Positions 9,264 through 19,074 are shown, counted from the first letter of the stretch. The stretch: 64,000 nucleotides of DNA from SG8-40 sp963792855 (GCA_963792855.1 CAWBXZ010000018.1:124001-188000); one strand, 5' to 3'. A program made the numbers and translations. Notes: a model not told the origin generated them from the letters alone.

Positions 9264-9755
9264 TCAGATGCGCCGCGCCGCGACGAAGTGTTGCTGCCAG
9301 TAGCGCTCTTCAAGCCGGTCGATGCGTACGCGTTTTCCGCTGGAAGGGGCGTGGACGAAACGGCCGTCGCCGATGTAGATGCCGACGTGGGAAAATTTTC
9401 TTCCTTCCTGGTCGAAAAACACCAGGTCACCGGTGCGCAGCGCGCGCGCGGTGACGGGAAGACCTGCCTCCAGCTGCGAGCGTGTTGTGCGCGGCACAGA
9501 CACGCCGGCGCGTTCGTAGCTGTATTGCACCAGCCCGCTGCAGTCGAACCCGCGCGGGGAGTTGCCACCGTACACGTACGGTTTTCCGACCATGTTGCGC
9601 GCATGCTCCGCTGCCCGCGCGGCGGCGTCTCCATCGGCGCGCGCGTGCAGTGCGGCGTCCGGCGCAGTGTCGTAGTCACGCGTATGAGGCGTGCTGGAAC
9701 ATGCGGTGAGGAAACCCAGAACAATGAGCAAAGTCAGCCGCGAAATCACCTTCAT
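9264..9755 (-). CDS. NlpC/P60 (C40) peptidoglycan endopeptidase, lipoprotein
   Basis: This 163-residue protein starts at MKVISR, preceded by GGAG, and has a lipoprotein signal with lipobox LTAC (Cys19). The NlpC/P60 domain covers about 50-160, with catalytic Cys72 (GFDCSGLVQYSY), His123 (FSHVGIYIG) and a third polar residue at His135. It should cut stem peptides in the periplasm, probably from the outer membrane. Its start overlaps the stop of the M20 deacylase by ATGA, so the two are translated as a coupled pair, a possible peptide-recycling link. Confidence 0.93.
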   Translation of the reverse strand: MKVISRLTLLIVLGFLTACSSTPHTRDYDTAPDAALHARADGDAAARAAEHARNMVGKPYVYGGNSPRGFDCSGLVQYSYERAGVSVPRTTRSQLEAGLPVTARALRTGDLVFFDQEGRKFSHVGIYIGDGRFVHAPSSGKRVRIDRLEERYWQQHFVAARRI

Positions 9756-11059
9756 CGAATTTTCTCCACTCCACACCATCTGGCGATGAAAAGAGCAAGA
9801 ACTGCGCTCACCCGGTTCATACTTTTTATAGAAACGGACTCATCGATGCCGTGGATATTGCTCGCTTCGGGGCCGTAGCAGGTTGCGGGAATCGAGCCAT
9901 ACAGCTGGAAGGTTCTCACGTCGGTCGTTGCAGCACTGACGAAGTATTCCGGGCGGCTTCCGGCAACCGTCTGGTGGCTTTCGGACAACACAGTGACAAG
10001 CGGGTGGTCGGTGTCAATGACGCATCCCTCGGACTGGAATCCCGAATAACGGACCTTGAATTCGATGCCGGCCAGCCGCGGTTCGGCCGCCGCAACGCGG
10101 TCGAGATGGCGCTCGATGTCATTTCGGACTTCGTCCGTGCTGATGTCCGGGTAAAAGCCGCAGCGAATATCCATCACGCAGCGCGTCGCTACCGACGAGG
10201 CCCATTCGCCGCCACGTATCTTTCCCAGGTTGAACTTGATGGGGGTATCGAGGCCGGCGAACGCGGGGTGGCGGTTCTCCGGCCGGTTCCATTCATTGGC
10301 CAGCGGCTTCAACCCATTCCACAGCGCAAACGCGGCTTCGATTGCGTTGAGGCCAAGCGCGTCGTTGAGCACGTGGGCGGGTTTGCCCGTTACTTCGATC
10401 TGCAGCCACATGACGCCCACCTGAGCCGACATGATGGTTTCCTGGAAGGGTTCCGGTATTACCGCTGCATCGGCAGCGTAACCGCGGTGCAGGCAGGCAA
10501 GTGCGCCGTTGCCGGTACACTCTTCCTCGACTACCGATTGCAGAAACACGGGCGCGGCCGGCTGCAAACCGAGGCTGGTGAGTGCGCGAAAGGCGCTGAC
10601 GTAAGCGGCAATGCCCGCCTTCATGTCGCCGCTGCCGCGACCATACAGCCGGTCTCCCTGAACCGTCGGTTTGAATGGCGGCGTGCTCCAAAGCTCCTCT
10701 GCGCCGACCGGCACGACATCGATATGGCCATTGAGAATCAGTGAACTCCCGGTCGGGTTCTTCGGCTTGTGCGTGGCGACGACGTTGTCGTGGTTGTACC
10801 AGTGCCCCACCGCGGGCGAGTACCCCGGCAACTTGCTCAACTCCTCATCGACGACTTCGAAACGGTCAACCTGCAGGCCCATGCCGCGGAACAGGCCTTC
10901 CATGAAGTCCTGTGCCGGGCCTTCGTCGCCGAGCAGACTGGGAAAACCCACCAGCGCCTCTGTCAGTGAAACCAGGTCGTCCTTGCCTGCATCGACGGCT
11001 GCGAGAATATCCTTTTCGACTGATGCGTCGAGCGCTTGCGCAACTGATGGTTTCGTCAT
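9752..11059 (-). CDS. M20 family metallopeptidase / ArgE-DapE type deacylase
   Basis: The protein is 435 residues, with the start at MTKPSVAQ. The M20 di-zinc site is visible in LNGHIDVVPVG (His, Asp), GSGDMKAGIAAYV (bridging Asp), VEEECTGNGA (Glu-Glu pair) and the late NIHGIDE His. Family members hydrolyse N-acyl amino acids or small peptides; the exact substrate cannot be read from sequence. It is upstream of and coupled to the NlpC/P60 lipoprotein gene. A longer frame exists upstream, but its extension is Arg-rich and lacks family features. Confidence 0.9.
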   Translation of the reverse strand: MTKPSVAQALDASVEKDILAAVDAGKDDLVSLTEALVGFPSLLGDEGPAQDFMEGLFRGMGLQVDRFEVVDEELSKLPGYSPAVGHWYNHDNVVATHKPKNPTGSSLILNGHIDVVPVGAEELWSTPPFKPTVQGDRLYGRGSGDMKAGIAAYVSAFRALTSLGLQPAAPVFLQSVVEEECTGNGALACLHRGYAADAAVIPEPFQETIMSAQVGVMWLQIEVTGKPAHVLNDALGLNAIEAAFALWNGLKPLANEWNRPENRHPAFAGLDTPIKFNLGKIRGGEWASSVATRCVMDIRCGFYPDISTDEVRNDIERHLDRVAAAEPRLAGIEFKVRYSGFQSEGCVIDTDHPLVTVLSESHQTVAGSRPEYFVSAATTDVRTFQLYGSIPATCYGPEASNIHGIDESVSIKSMNRVSAVLALFIARWCGVEKIR

Positions 11060-11272
11060 TGTTGTGTCCTTTGCTATTGCGGGTTGTCGGGGCTCTGCGT
11101 TGGCCGAACGGGTTATAAGGGTCGTGTCGACCTCTACTCGCACAACGAGACGGCGTCTCCGCGCGCAGCCGTTCGCGGTATTACCGTGGAAGTGGCGCCG
11201 CGGCGCCACCGCCTTGCGGCATGACCGCGTGCGCCTGCCTGACGGCTATGCGACGGCCAGCACCGCGCGCTG

Positions 11273-12985
11273 TCAGGACTTGTCTTTTGCGTCGCGGGAT
11301 TGCGCCTGTTGCCGGGCAGAGGCCGCATCCTGCCACTCCTTTTCCTGAAGCGTGCGCCACTGGATTTTGCCTGTAGCGGAGCGCGGCAGTGCATTGGCGA
11401 ACTCGACGATGCGCGGAATCTTGTAGGCTGCCATGTGCTCGCGCGACCAGGCGATGATTTCTTCGGCGGTGATGCTGCCTCTGGCGTCATCGGTCGGAAC
11501 CACAACCGCCTTGACCGTTTCTCCGCGACGCTCGTCAGGCGACGAGATGACGGCGACTTCCTTGATCTTCGGATGCTTGTAAAGGGTTGCTTCCAGTTCT
11601 GCCGGCCATACCTTGTAGCCGGCGGCATTGATCATCCGCTTGAGGCGGTCCGCGATGTAGAAGAAACCGTCCTCATCGTATCGGCCCAGGTCGCCGGTGC
11701 GGAAGAAGCGTCGGCCATCGATTTCGAGGAACGATTCCCTGTTGGCTTCGTCGCGTTGCCAATAGCCCTGCATGAGTTGTGGTCCGCTGGAGATGATCTC
11801 GCCGGTTTCATTCGGCCCAAGTTCTTTCAGCGTTTGCGGATCGATTACGGTCGACAGCGTGTCGAACGTCGGTATGCCCAGGCATTGTTTGCGCAGATCG
11901 TGGTGCGGATTCATGTGCGTCTGCGAAATCGTCTCCGTCATTCCGTAGCCTTCCATGTATCGGATGCCACAGCGCTCGTATAACTTTTGCGCAACCGCTT
12001 CGGGCATCGAACTGCCACCGCCGAAAATGTTCTGAAGCGAGCCCAGTGCGCGATTTTGCGTTGACGGGTGCGCCAGCAGGTCCACTACCATGGTCGGCAC
12101 ATTTGCCCAGTGGGTGCAGCCGTAGCGTTCGATCATGTAACCGGCAACCTCGGGGTCCCAGCGCGGCAGTATCGCAATCGTTGCGCCGGCATAGATCGGC
12201 GCGTTCAGGCTGTGCTGCATTCCGGTTACGTGAAACATCGGCGCCGTCGCCAACGAAACCGAGTTCGCCGTCACGCCTTCCCAGAGCGCCGCTCCCACAG
12301 CCGTTGTCATGATGCTGTGGTGCGTGTGCATACACCCTTTTGGTTTGCCGGTCGTTCCGGAGGTATACAGTATCGCGGCCAGATCGCCCGGTTGCGTGGC
12401 CGGTGGCTGCGGCGAGCATTGCTCGGCAAGGGCATCCATCCATGTAACGACGCCCGATTGGTTCGCGTTCATCCGTTTCTCGGTAACAAAAACGGGGACC
12501 GTGACGTCGGAGTCGCCGGGTAAATAGTCGGCATAGCTTGCAACGACCAGATGCTCGACCGCCGTTCCGAGGAGTTGCCGGAAGTGTTTGTACGCTTCCT
12601 GCCCGATCAGCGCAGTTCTTGAGCCGCTGTCCGACAGGTAATGCACAAGTTCGTCGGTCACGTTCATCGGGCTGACGGGGACGACAACCGCGTCGGCGCG
12701 CAAGATGGCATAGTACGCGATCGCGAACTGCGGGCAGTTCTGCATGTCAAGCAGTACCCGGTCACCCTTGCGAACGCCGCATTTTTGCTGAAGGTATCCG
12801 GCAAGCGCGTCCACTTCCAGTCTGAGCCGCCCGTAGCTCACCTTGTTGTCATAAAAGATCAGCGCAGCCTTGTGGGGGTAGCGGGCTGCCGAAACGTCAA
12901 GATTGAAACCCAGAGTCGTGGCCGGCGGCGTAAGATGCCACGACAGATGTTTTGGCCAATTGTTCAGATGCCTTTCCTGCGTCAT
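11273..12985 (-). CDS. AMP-dependent acyl-CoA synthetase/ligase
   Basis: The 570-residue adenylate-forming enzyme activates a carboxylic acid with ATP and CoA. It has the P-loop YTSGTTGKPKG (about residue 210), the YGMTE motif, the RTGDLGRYDEDG hinge region and the C-terminal catalytic Lys motif PRSATGKIQW. It resembles medium/long-chain fatty acyl-CoA ligases; the chain length is not predictable here. Its ATG overlaps by ATGA the end of a decayed paralogue just upstream, suggesting an old tandem duplication in one operon. Confidence 0.92.
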   Translation of the reverse strand: MTQERHLNNWPKHLSWHLTPPATTLGFNLDVSAARYPHKAALIFYDNKVSYGRLRLEVDALAGYLQQKCGVRKGDRVLLDMQNCPQFAIAYYAILRADAVVVPVSPMNVTDELVHYLSDSGSRTALIGQEAYKHFRQLLGTAVEHLVVASYADYLPGDSDVTVPVFVTEKRMNANQSGVVTWMDALAEQCSPQPPATQPGDLAAILYTSGTTGKPKGCMHTHHSIMTTAVGAALWEGVTANSVSLATAPMFHVTGMQHSLNAPIYAGATIAILPRWDPEVAGYMIERYGCTHWANVPTMVVDLLAHPSTQNRALGSLQNIFGGGSSMPEAVAQKLYERCGIRYMEGYGMTETISQTHMNPHHDLRKQCLGIPTFDTLSTVIDPQTLKELGPNETGEIISSGPQLMQGYWQRDEANRESFLEIDGRRFFRTGDLGRYDEDGFFYIADRLKRMINAAGYKVWPAELEATLYKHPKIKEVAVISSPDERRGETVKAVVVPTDDARGSITAEEIIAWSREHMAAYKIPRIVEFANALPRSATGKIQWRTLQEKEWQDAASARQQAQSRDAKDKS

Positions 12986-13570
12986 GTCTGTGCTTTCTCT
13001 GCCTTCCTGTTTTCACGATCCTGCAACAAACGCCAGCCGATCGTCCCGGTCACCGGCTTTGGCACGCTTCGGGCAAACTCCACAATGCGTGGCACTTTAC
13101 GGGCAGCCACATGATTTTGCGCCCGGGCAATGTTTTCGGGGGCTTTGGTTCGAATGCGGTGCCCGTGTTGAGCACGACAATCGCCGTGACCGTGTCGCCA
13201 TGCCATGGGTCCCGATATGACACCGCACGCCGGATGAGCGAGTGAGAATAGAGTATCGGTTCGACCGCCGCTTGCCAAACCTTGAAGCCTGACGCATCGA
13301 TCTTGCGCTTGGGTGAATCCGTCTGAAAAAACAGCCTGCCTTGTCAGAATAACCGAGATCCCCGGTCTGGAAAAATCGCGCACCGTCGAGTTCGATACAG
13401 GCCGCCGCAGCGGCACCGGGATGGCTCCGGAAATGTGGAAACGGTCGTGGTCCGCGGGGTGCGATTTCATCGACTCCGCCCGATGGCAATGCTTCCAGAG
13501 TATCCGGGGCGATCGAGCGGGACTCGGCGTTGTAGATCGGAATTCCGGGGCGTTGTTGTCCTGCCCGACG
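12982..13570 (-). pseudogene. Remnant of a second acyl-CoA synthetase (C-terminal part, frameshifted)
   Basis: Fragments in different minus-strand frames line up in order with the C-terminal third of the adjacent ligase. GIPIYNAESRSIAPDTLEAL matches GIPTFDTLSTVIDPQTLKEL, GARFFQTGDLGYSDKAGCFF matches GRRFFRTGDLGRYDEDGFFY, and KVPRIVEFARSVPKPVTGTI matches KIPRIVEFANALPRSATGKI. The middle part is readable only by changing frame at least twice, and the catalytic Lys motif reads VTGTI instead of ATGKI. Its final stop overlaps the start of the intact ligase (ATGA). The N-terminal two thirds are absent. Confidence 0.85.
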
Positions 13571-13759
13571 TCGAACTGTCCAGACTTTCGTGCACGCTTC
13601 GATCGGGTATGTCGATCGTGTGCGGGACACCATCGGGCCAGAATTTGTAATGTTTTTCTCCCACCGGCATTCTTTGGGTTACGGTCTGCAAATTCTAGCC
13701 CGGTCCGCGCTTGTATACTCGCTGTTTGTTATCGAACCACTCTGAAAGAGGAACTGGAC

Positions 13760-14518
13760 ATGAACGGAAAATTTCTCGATGGCAAGACGGCGGTTGTCAC
13801 CGGTGGCAGCCGCGGTCTTGGCCGCGCGATGGCGCTGGCACTTGGCGGAGCCGGTGCCAGGCTTGCTCTGGTAGGTCGTAACCAGGAGAAACTCGCCGAA
13901 ACACAATCCCTCGCAAAGGACAAGGGGATTGAGTCGGAAGTCTATATCTGCGACGTGCGCGAGGAGTTCCAGGTGTCGAAGCTCGAGCAGGAGGTCAAAC
14001 AGCGTTTCGGCAATGTGCATATCCTCATTAACAATGCCGGCACCGCAGTTCGCAAGAACCTGGTGGATTTCAGCATGGATGAGTGGCGCCAGGTTATCGA
14101 CACCAATCTCACGGGCGTGTTTCTCGCCTCGCGCGCGTTCGTTCCGCATATGCGGGCGAACAAATGGGGGCGCGTGATCAATATCACCTCGATCATGGCG
14201 CGCGTTGGCAGCGCCGGGCGGGCGGCCTACTGCGCGACCAAATCCGGCGTGCTCGCAATCACCAAGTCGATGGCGCTGGAGCACGTTGGCGAAGGTATCA
14301 ACGTCGTCGCAATCAGTCCGGGGTTCTATGCAACCGATCTGACCGCTCCACTGCGTGCCGACGCGCAGAAGAACGCGGGAATCATGGATGCCGTGCCTGC
14401 GCACCGCTGGGGCGAACCGAAAGAAATTGGCGATATTGCGTTGTTCCTGTGTTCCGATGGCGCCTCGTTTATCACCGGAACGGATATTCTTTCCGATGGC
14501 GGCTGGGTTGCCCAGTAA
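13760..14518 (+). CDS. Short-chain dehydrogenase/reductase (SDR), FabG-like
   Basis: This 252-residue classical SDR has the cofactor motif TGGSRGLGRAMA (residues 13-24), NNAG, the catalytic Ser-Tyr-Lys set (ITSIM and YCATKSG) and the C-terminal SDGG motif. The start is preceded by AGAGGA. It probably oxidises or reduces a hydroxy/keto group with NAD(P); the substrate is unknown. A D-amino-acid dehydrogenase gene starts 41 bp downstream, so the two may be cotranscribed. Confidence 0.92.
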   Translation: MNGKFLDGKTAVVTGGSRGLGRAMALALGGAGARLALVGRNQEKLAETQSLAKDKGIESEVYICDVREEFQVSKLEQEVKQRFGNVHILINNAGTAVRKNLVDFSMDEWRQVIDTNLTGVFLASRAFVPHMRANKWGRVINITSIMARVGSAGRAAYCATKSGVLAITKSMALEHVGEGINVVAISPGFYATDLTAPLRADAQKNAGIMDAVPAHRWGEPKEIGDIALFLCSDGASFITGTDILSDGGWVAQ

Positions 14519-14559
14519 GCCGCACCCTGACAGGCGCTCCACGACGTGACAGGTCATCA

Positions 14560-15807
14560 ATGAAAGTCCTCGTTCTGGGTGCTGGCGTCGTCGGGGTGAC
14601 GAGTGCGTGGTACCTCGCCAGGGCAGGTCACGAAGTCACGGTGGTCGACAGGGAGTCGGCTGCGGGCATGGAAACGAGCTATGCCAATGGCGGCCAGATA
14701 TCGGTCAGCCAGGCGGAGCCGTGGGCCAATCCGGGCGCTCCGGCGAAGATCATCAAATGGCTGGGGCGCGAAGACGCACCCTTGATGTTTCGATTGCGTG
14801 CGGACAGGCGGCAGTGGTCATGGGGGTTGAGGTTCCTGCTCGAATGCCTGCCATGGCGTACGCGTGCAAACACGTTGCGTATTTTGCGCCTGGCAATTGA
14901 CAGCCGGGCCCGATTGCAGGCGCTGCGACGTGATACCGGTATTGAATATGATCATCTGGAGAAAGGCATTCTCCAGATTCATACCGAGGAGAAGGAGTTT
15001 GAGGCCGCGCGCGCGCGTCTTGGCGTATTGCTGTCACACGGACTGGCGGTCTCGGCACGTACGCCGACGGAGGCGCTGGCGATCGAACCGGCGCTGCGGC
15101 AGTCGCAGGTGAAAATCGTAGGCGCAACCTATGCCGCCGACGACGAATCGGGTGACGCTTGCTTGTTCAGTCAACGCCTCGCCGGGCTTGCCGCGAGAAA
15201 CGGGGTGTCATTCGGATTCGACATAGAAGTCGATCGCTTGCTGGTCGAGGGCGATGCCATTCACGGTGTCGCCGTGCGTGCAGGCGGGCGCAGGGAGGTT
15301 CTCAAGGCCGATGCATACCTGGTTTCGATGGCCAGTTACAGCCCGTTTCTTCTTTCGCCGGTCGGGATCAACGTGCCGGTTTATCCGGTAAAGGGCTATT
15401 CGGTCACCGCGCCAGTTGCCGACGCGGCTGCGGCTCCAAGCGTTTGCATTACCGACGAAAGCGGCAAGATCGCAATGTCCCGTCTCGGCGAACGGTTGCG
15501 CATGGCAGGCACCGCGGAGGTTTCCGGTTACGATACTTCGATCAGCGAGTCGCGCTGCGCCGGGATTGCCAACCGGGTGAAGCAACTGTTTCCCGGTGCC
15601 GTGGATTTCGACAAGCTCAGCAAGTGGGCGGGGCTTCGCCCCGCGACACCATCCAATGTTCCGTTGATTGGCCGAACGCGTTATTCGAACCTGTACCTGA
15701 ACACCGGCCACGGGACACTCGGCTGGACGCTGTCCTGCGCCTCGGGAGCTGCAATTGCGGACCTGATCAGCGGGCGCCAGCCGGACGTCGATTTTCCGTT
15801 TCTGTAA
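14560..15807 (+). CDS. dadA: D-amino-acid dehydrogenase small subunit family (DadA-like FAD oxidoreductase)
   Basis: The protein is 416 residues. An N-terminal FAD-binding Rossmann fold (VLGAGVVGVTSAWYLA, then a VVDR acidic strand end) is followed by the METSYANGGQ segment typical of DadA, and near the C-terminus by LNTGHGTLGWT. DadA enzymes deaminate D-amino acids at the inner face of the membrane and pass electrons to quinone. No alanine racemase gene lies next to it, so it may act on another D-amino acid or on a glycine-betaine-like amine. It follows the SDR closely. Confidence 0.88.
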   Translation: MKVLVLGAGVVGVTSAWYLARAGHEVTVVDRESAAGMETSYANGGQISVSQAEPWANPGAPAKIIKWLGREDAPLMFRLRADRRQWSWGLRFLLECLPWRTRANTLRILRLAIDSRARLQALRRDTGIEYDHLEKGILQIHTEEKEFEAARARLGVLLSHGLAVSARTPTEALAIEPALRQSQVKIVGATYAADDESGDACLFSQRLAGLAARNGVSFGFDIEVDRLLVEGDAIHGVAVRAGGRREVLKADAYLVSMASYSPFLLSPVGINVPVYPVKGYSVTAPVADAAAAPSVCITDESGKIAMSRLGERLRMAGTAEVSGYDTSISESRCAGIANRVKQLFPGAVDFDKLSKWAGLRPATPSNVPLIGRTRYSNLYLNTGHGTLGWTLSCASGAAIADLISGRQPDVDFPFL

Positions 15808-15852
15808 CCGGCGCTTACGCGCGGCGGTTTGCCGTGCCACCGGGTCCGGGAT

Positions 15853-16422
15853 TTACATGCCTGCGAAGTAGTGTGACAACACCTTGATCTGTTCATCCGT
15901 CAGGGAACTCATGAACCCGCTCTTGAGGCCGTTGTCGTTTGTGCGTTCGCCGTCGCGGAAAAACTTCATCTGGTCGACCAGGTAAACGCGGTTCTGTCGC
16001 GCCAGTCTCGGAATCGTTTCAGCGCCGCGATAATTCTTCTGATGGCAGGTCGCGCACTTGAGTTCGGCCGCGAGTTTCTCGCCCTGGGCGGCGAGTTCCT
16101 TGTCAACGCCGCGCGGGCGTTTCATGAATCCATCCGCGAAGTATTCCGCGATCAACTGTATGTTCTCCTCGGTCAATACCCCAACCATGGGCGCCATCTG
16201 GGTGCTCTTGCGAGCGCCGGACTTGTAGTCCATCAGTTGTTTGGCAAGGTACGCTTTCTGTTGCCCGGCAAGACTCGGATATTGTCCGGAGGCGTTTCCG
16301 TCTTCGCCATGGCAGCGCGCGCAGGATCCACCAATCAGTTGTTCGACCGACTTGGTCTGGGCGAATGCATTGGTCGCGAATAGCGCGGCGGTCATGATTG
16401 GCAGCAGGTATCTGGTGAGCAT
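15853..16422 (-). CDS. Diheme cytochrome c4-type periplasmic protein
   Basis: The 189-residue protein has a signal peptide (MLTRYLLPIMTAALFATNAFA) and two class I cytochrome c domains. Each has one CXXCH: CARCH in the first half and CATCH in the second. Likely axial Met ligands lie in TQMAPMVG and GFMSSL. Cytochrome c4 moves electrons between quinol-oxidising complexes and terminal oxidases. The start was set at the signal peptide; the ribosome binding site is weak. The gene converges on dadA. Confidence 0.9.
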   Translation of the reverse strand: MLTRYLLPIMTAALFATNAFAQTKSVEQLIGGSCARCHGEDGNASGQYPSLAGQQKAYLAKQLMDYKSGARKSTQMAPMVGVLTEENIQLIAEYFADGFMKRPRGVDKELAAQGEKLAAELKCATCHQKNYRGAETIPRLARQNRVYLVDQMKFFRDGERTNDNGLKSGFMSSLTDEQIKVLSHYFAGM

Positions 16423-16880
16423 GTAAACTGAATCCCGTAGTTGGTATTGGATCAACGCGTGACCACTGCGCGCGTTGACGTGTACGTCTTGTGAGGTGGG
16501 CATTATCCAAGCTTGAAACGGGCGGCACAAGTCCGGCCGGGCGTCATGCGCGTGTTCACACCTCCCCGTTGCGTTCTTCGCTTTGAATTTCACACGCACC
16601 GGCGGCGAGTGCTCTCCCGGGCATGAACCGGCGACGCAAGCCCGGGCGACGGCCGGGGATCCCGGCAGCATTGATCGCCGGTTAGCGTTGCGAATCCTGA
16701 CCGGTAAGACTATTCTTGTTGCCCCGCTCCGGACACGTTAGCCGTTTTACGAACGCGCAATGGAGCATGGTGGCGGATTCCCGGGCAACAACCGAGCGCC
16801 GCGTTGTTCTTTCCGGCGTTTCCACTGAAGAGCGTTCAGCCGCTGGGCGTTCGATAACCAGAATGTTCCAAGGAGGATAT

Positions 16881-17543
16881 ATGTCATTACGTATCAATGA
16901 TGAGGCGCCGAATTTCAAGGCCAAAACGACACAGGGTGAAATTGATTTTCACAAATGGATTGGTGACGGCTGGGCCATCCTGTTTTCTCACCCGAAAGAT
17001 TTCACGCCCGTGTGCACGACTGAACTCGGCTACATGGCCAAGCTGGAGCCGGAATTCAGGAAGCGCAACTGCAAGATCATCGGACTGAGCGTCGACCCTG
17101 TCGACAATCACGAAAAATGGGCCAAAGACATCGAAGAAACCCAGGGCGCAAAAGTCAACTATCCGATGATCGGTGACAGTGACCTCAACGTTGCCAAGCT
17201 CTACAACATGCTTCCGGCCGCGGAAACGGGAACGTCCGAGGGCCGCACTGCAGCGACCAATGCGACCGTTCGGTCCGTGTTCATTATTGGCCCGGACAAG
17301 AAGATCAAGCTGATGCTGACCTACCCGATGACGACCGGGCGTAATTTCGACGAAATTCTGCGCGTGCTCGACTCCATGCAACTCACCGGAAAACACAAGG
17401 TGGCGACGCCGGTGAACTGGAAGAACGGTGACGACGTGATCATCGTCCCCGCCGTTTCTGACGAAGAGGCGAAGAAGATGTTTCCCGGCGGCTGGAAGAC
17501 GCTCAAGCCCTACCTGAGATTGACCAAGCAGCCAGGAAAATAG
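16881..17543 (+). CDS. 1-Cys peroxiredoxin (Prx6 type)
   Basis: The 220-residue thiol peroxidase has a peroxidatic Cys45 in the FTPVCTTELG motif and the extended C-terminal domain typical of Prx6 proteins. Cys68 is the only other Cys noticed near it, and no canonical resolving Cys motif is seen. A perfect AGGAGG sits six bases before the ATG. It reduces hydrogen peroxide and alkyl hydroperoxides in the cytoplasm. About 100 bp after its stop begins the tandem hairpin repeat at 17647. Confidence 0.95.
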   Translation: MSLRINDEAPNFKAKTTQGEIDFHKWIGDGWAILFSHPKDFTPVCTTELGYMAKLEPEFRKRNCKIIGLSVDPVDNHEKWAKDIEETQGAKVNYPMIGDSDLNVAKLYNMLPAAETGTSEGRTAATNATVRSVFIIGPDKKIKLMLTYPMTTGRNFDEILRVLDSMQLTGKHKVATPVNWKNGDDVIIVPAVSDEEAKKMFPGGWKTLKPYLRLTKQPGK

Positions 17544-17646
17544 ACGCTGAATGAAGGGCCCGCGGCTCGCGCAGACATGGCTCGCGTCGCGGGTTTGCTG
17601 CGCTGAGCGCGAGGATTCTGTCGCACTGTGGCGCAGCGGAATCATC

Positions 17647-17750
17647 GCGCAACACTGCGCGGGGAAATAACAGCGCAACACTGCGCGGGGGAGTAACAGC
17701 GCAACACTGCGCGGGGAAATAACAGCGCAACACTGCGCGGGAGCGTAGTC
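17647..17750. repeat. Four tandem 26-bp hairpin repeats
   Basis: Units start at 17647, 17673, 17699 and 17725. Each begins GCGCAACACTGCGCGGG, a 5-bp stem (GCGCA/TGCGC) with loop ACAC, followed by an (A/G)-rich TAACA spacer. Unit 4 diverges at its end. A degenerate unit lies on each side (GGCGCAGCGGAATCATC before; ACGCATCGCTGCGT after). The array is between the peroxiredoxin and nitronate monooxygenase genes. Confidence 0.88.
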
Positions 17751-17843
17751 ACGCATCGCTGCGTATCTATAAGAAGCTTGTGTGCGGCGTTGCGCTGAAA
17801 TCAAAGCACATTGGCGTTGCGAACGACGCGGGGACAAACCGGT

Positions 17844-18920
17844 ATGTGGCCAGACAGGAAACTTCTCGATCTGCTGGGAATCGAGCACCCGATTATCCAG
17901 GCGCCGATGGCGAGCGCCACCAATCCGCTGATCGTCGCGGCGGTCAGCAATGCCGGTGGTCTGGGCAGTTTCGGCGCCGCTGGCACGCCGCCTTCGAAAT
18001 TGCGCGAAACAATCAAGGCGATCCGTGAGCGCACGGATCGGCCGTTCAACATCAACCTGTTTGCGGCGCACACGGAGAACTTCGACCGCGGCGCCAGACC
18101 GGGCCCGCGTCTGGAGAAACAGCTGGTGGCGTATCACGCCGAGTTCGGGCTCGGCGACGTGCCCGTGCCGGAACCGATGTTCGGGCCATTCGACGAGCAA
18201 CTCGAGGTTCTGATCCGGGAGCAGGTCCCGGTGATCAGTTTTCATTTTGGCGCCGATGCCGCCGCGGTCGACAAAGCCCATGCCGCCGGCGCGAAAGTGC
18301 TCTGTTCCGCGACGACAGTCGACGAAGCAAAGACACTCGAGCAGGCTGGCGTCGATGCTGTCATTGCCCAGGGCGGGGAGGCCGGTGGACACCGAGGCAC
18401 GTTTTCCATCGATTACCAGAGAGCATTGACCGGCACCATGGCACTGGTCCCGCAGGTCGTGGATGCGGTTGATGTGCCGGTGATCGCGGCCGGTGGCGTC
18501 ATGGACGCGCGCGGCATTGTCGCCTGTTTCGCGCTTGGCGCATCTGCGGTGCAAATGGGCACCGCCTTTCTCGGCTGCCCGGAGATGTCGGTGCTCGATG
18601 CGTGGCGCGCCTCATTGAGAAATGCCGCTGCCGAAGACACCACGGTGACCAAGGCCGTTTCCGGCCGTCCGGCCAGGGCGATCCGTAACCGCTATATCGA
18701 GGACCTGGAAGCGTTGCAGGAGCCCTTTCTGCCATATCCGGCACAATATTCCGTGTCACGCGCGCTGCGAAAGTCTGCTGCCGAGCGCAATGATTCCGGA
18801 TTCATGTCGATGTGGGCCGGGCAAGGCGTCGGGCTGATGCGCGATCAGCCGGTTGATGATTTCATGCGCGATCTGGTCGCATCCGCGCAACGCCTGATGG
18901 CCCGTCTCGGAGCCGGGTGA
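17844..18920 (+). CDS. Nitronate monooxygenase / FMN-dependent oxidoreductase family (NPD-like)
   Basis: The protein is about 358 residues with a TIM-barrel fold. Family features seen are the N-terminal HPIIQAPMA, SNAGGLGSFG, the AQGGEAGGHRG phosphate-binding stretch and VIAAGGVMDARG followed by GASAVQMGTAFL. These enzymes use FMN to oxidise alkyl nitronates or act as NADH:quinone reductases. The ATG at 17844 gives the family-typical N-terminus; an in-frame TTG lies 33 bp upstream. Confidence 0.9.
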   Translation: MWPDRKLLDLLGIEHPIIQAPMASATNPLIVAAVSNAGGLGSFGAAGTPPSKLRETIKAIRERTDRPFNINLFAAHTENFDRGARPGPRLEKQLVAYHAEFGLGDVPVPEPMFGPFDEQLEVLIREQVPVISFHFGADAAAVDKAHAAGAKVLCSATTVDEAKTLEQAGVDAVIAQGGEAGGHRGTFSIDYQRALTGTMALVPQVVDAVDVPVIAAGGVMDARGIVACFALGASAVQMGTAFLGCPEMSVLDAWRASLRNAAAEDTTVTKAVSGRPARAIRNRYIEDLEALQEPFLPYPAQYSVSRALRKSAAERNDSGFMSMWAGQGVGLMRDQPVDDFMRDLVASAQRLMARLGAG

Positions 18921-19074
18921 AACGGGCGCAGTTTCCGGACAGGTGTTCCGGCCCAGTGGTTGTCGTGGGCAACGGACCTCAGCGACGCGTTTCGTTTATC
19001 GGACGCCGCCACGTTGACTCCGTTTTTGGCTATGGCTACGCTAGTGCGTTTTCAATTTTCCGGTTTTCATTGTC

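Noticed and set aside
17647..17750. Short CRISPR array
   Set aside because: Units are 26 bp with no spacers between them and no cas genes nearby.
16887..18554. 555-residue minus-strand frame
   Set aside because: It runs antisense through the peroxiredoxin, the hairpin repeats and the nitronate monooxygenase-like gene; both sense genes are clear family members.
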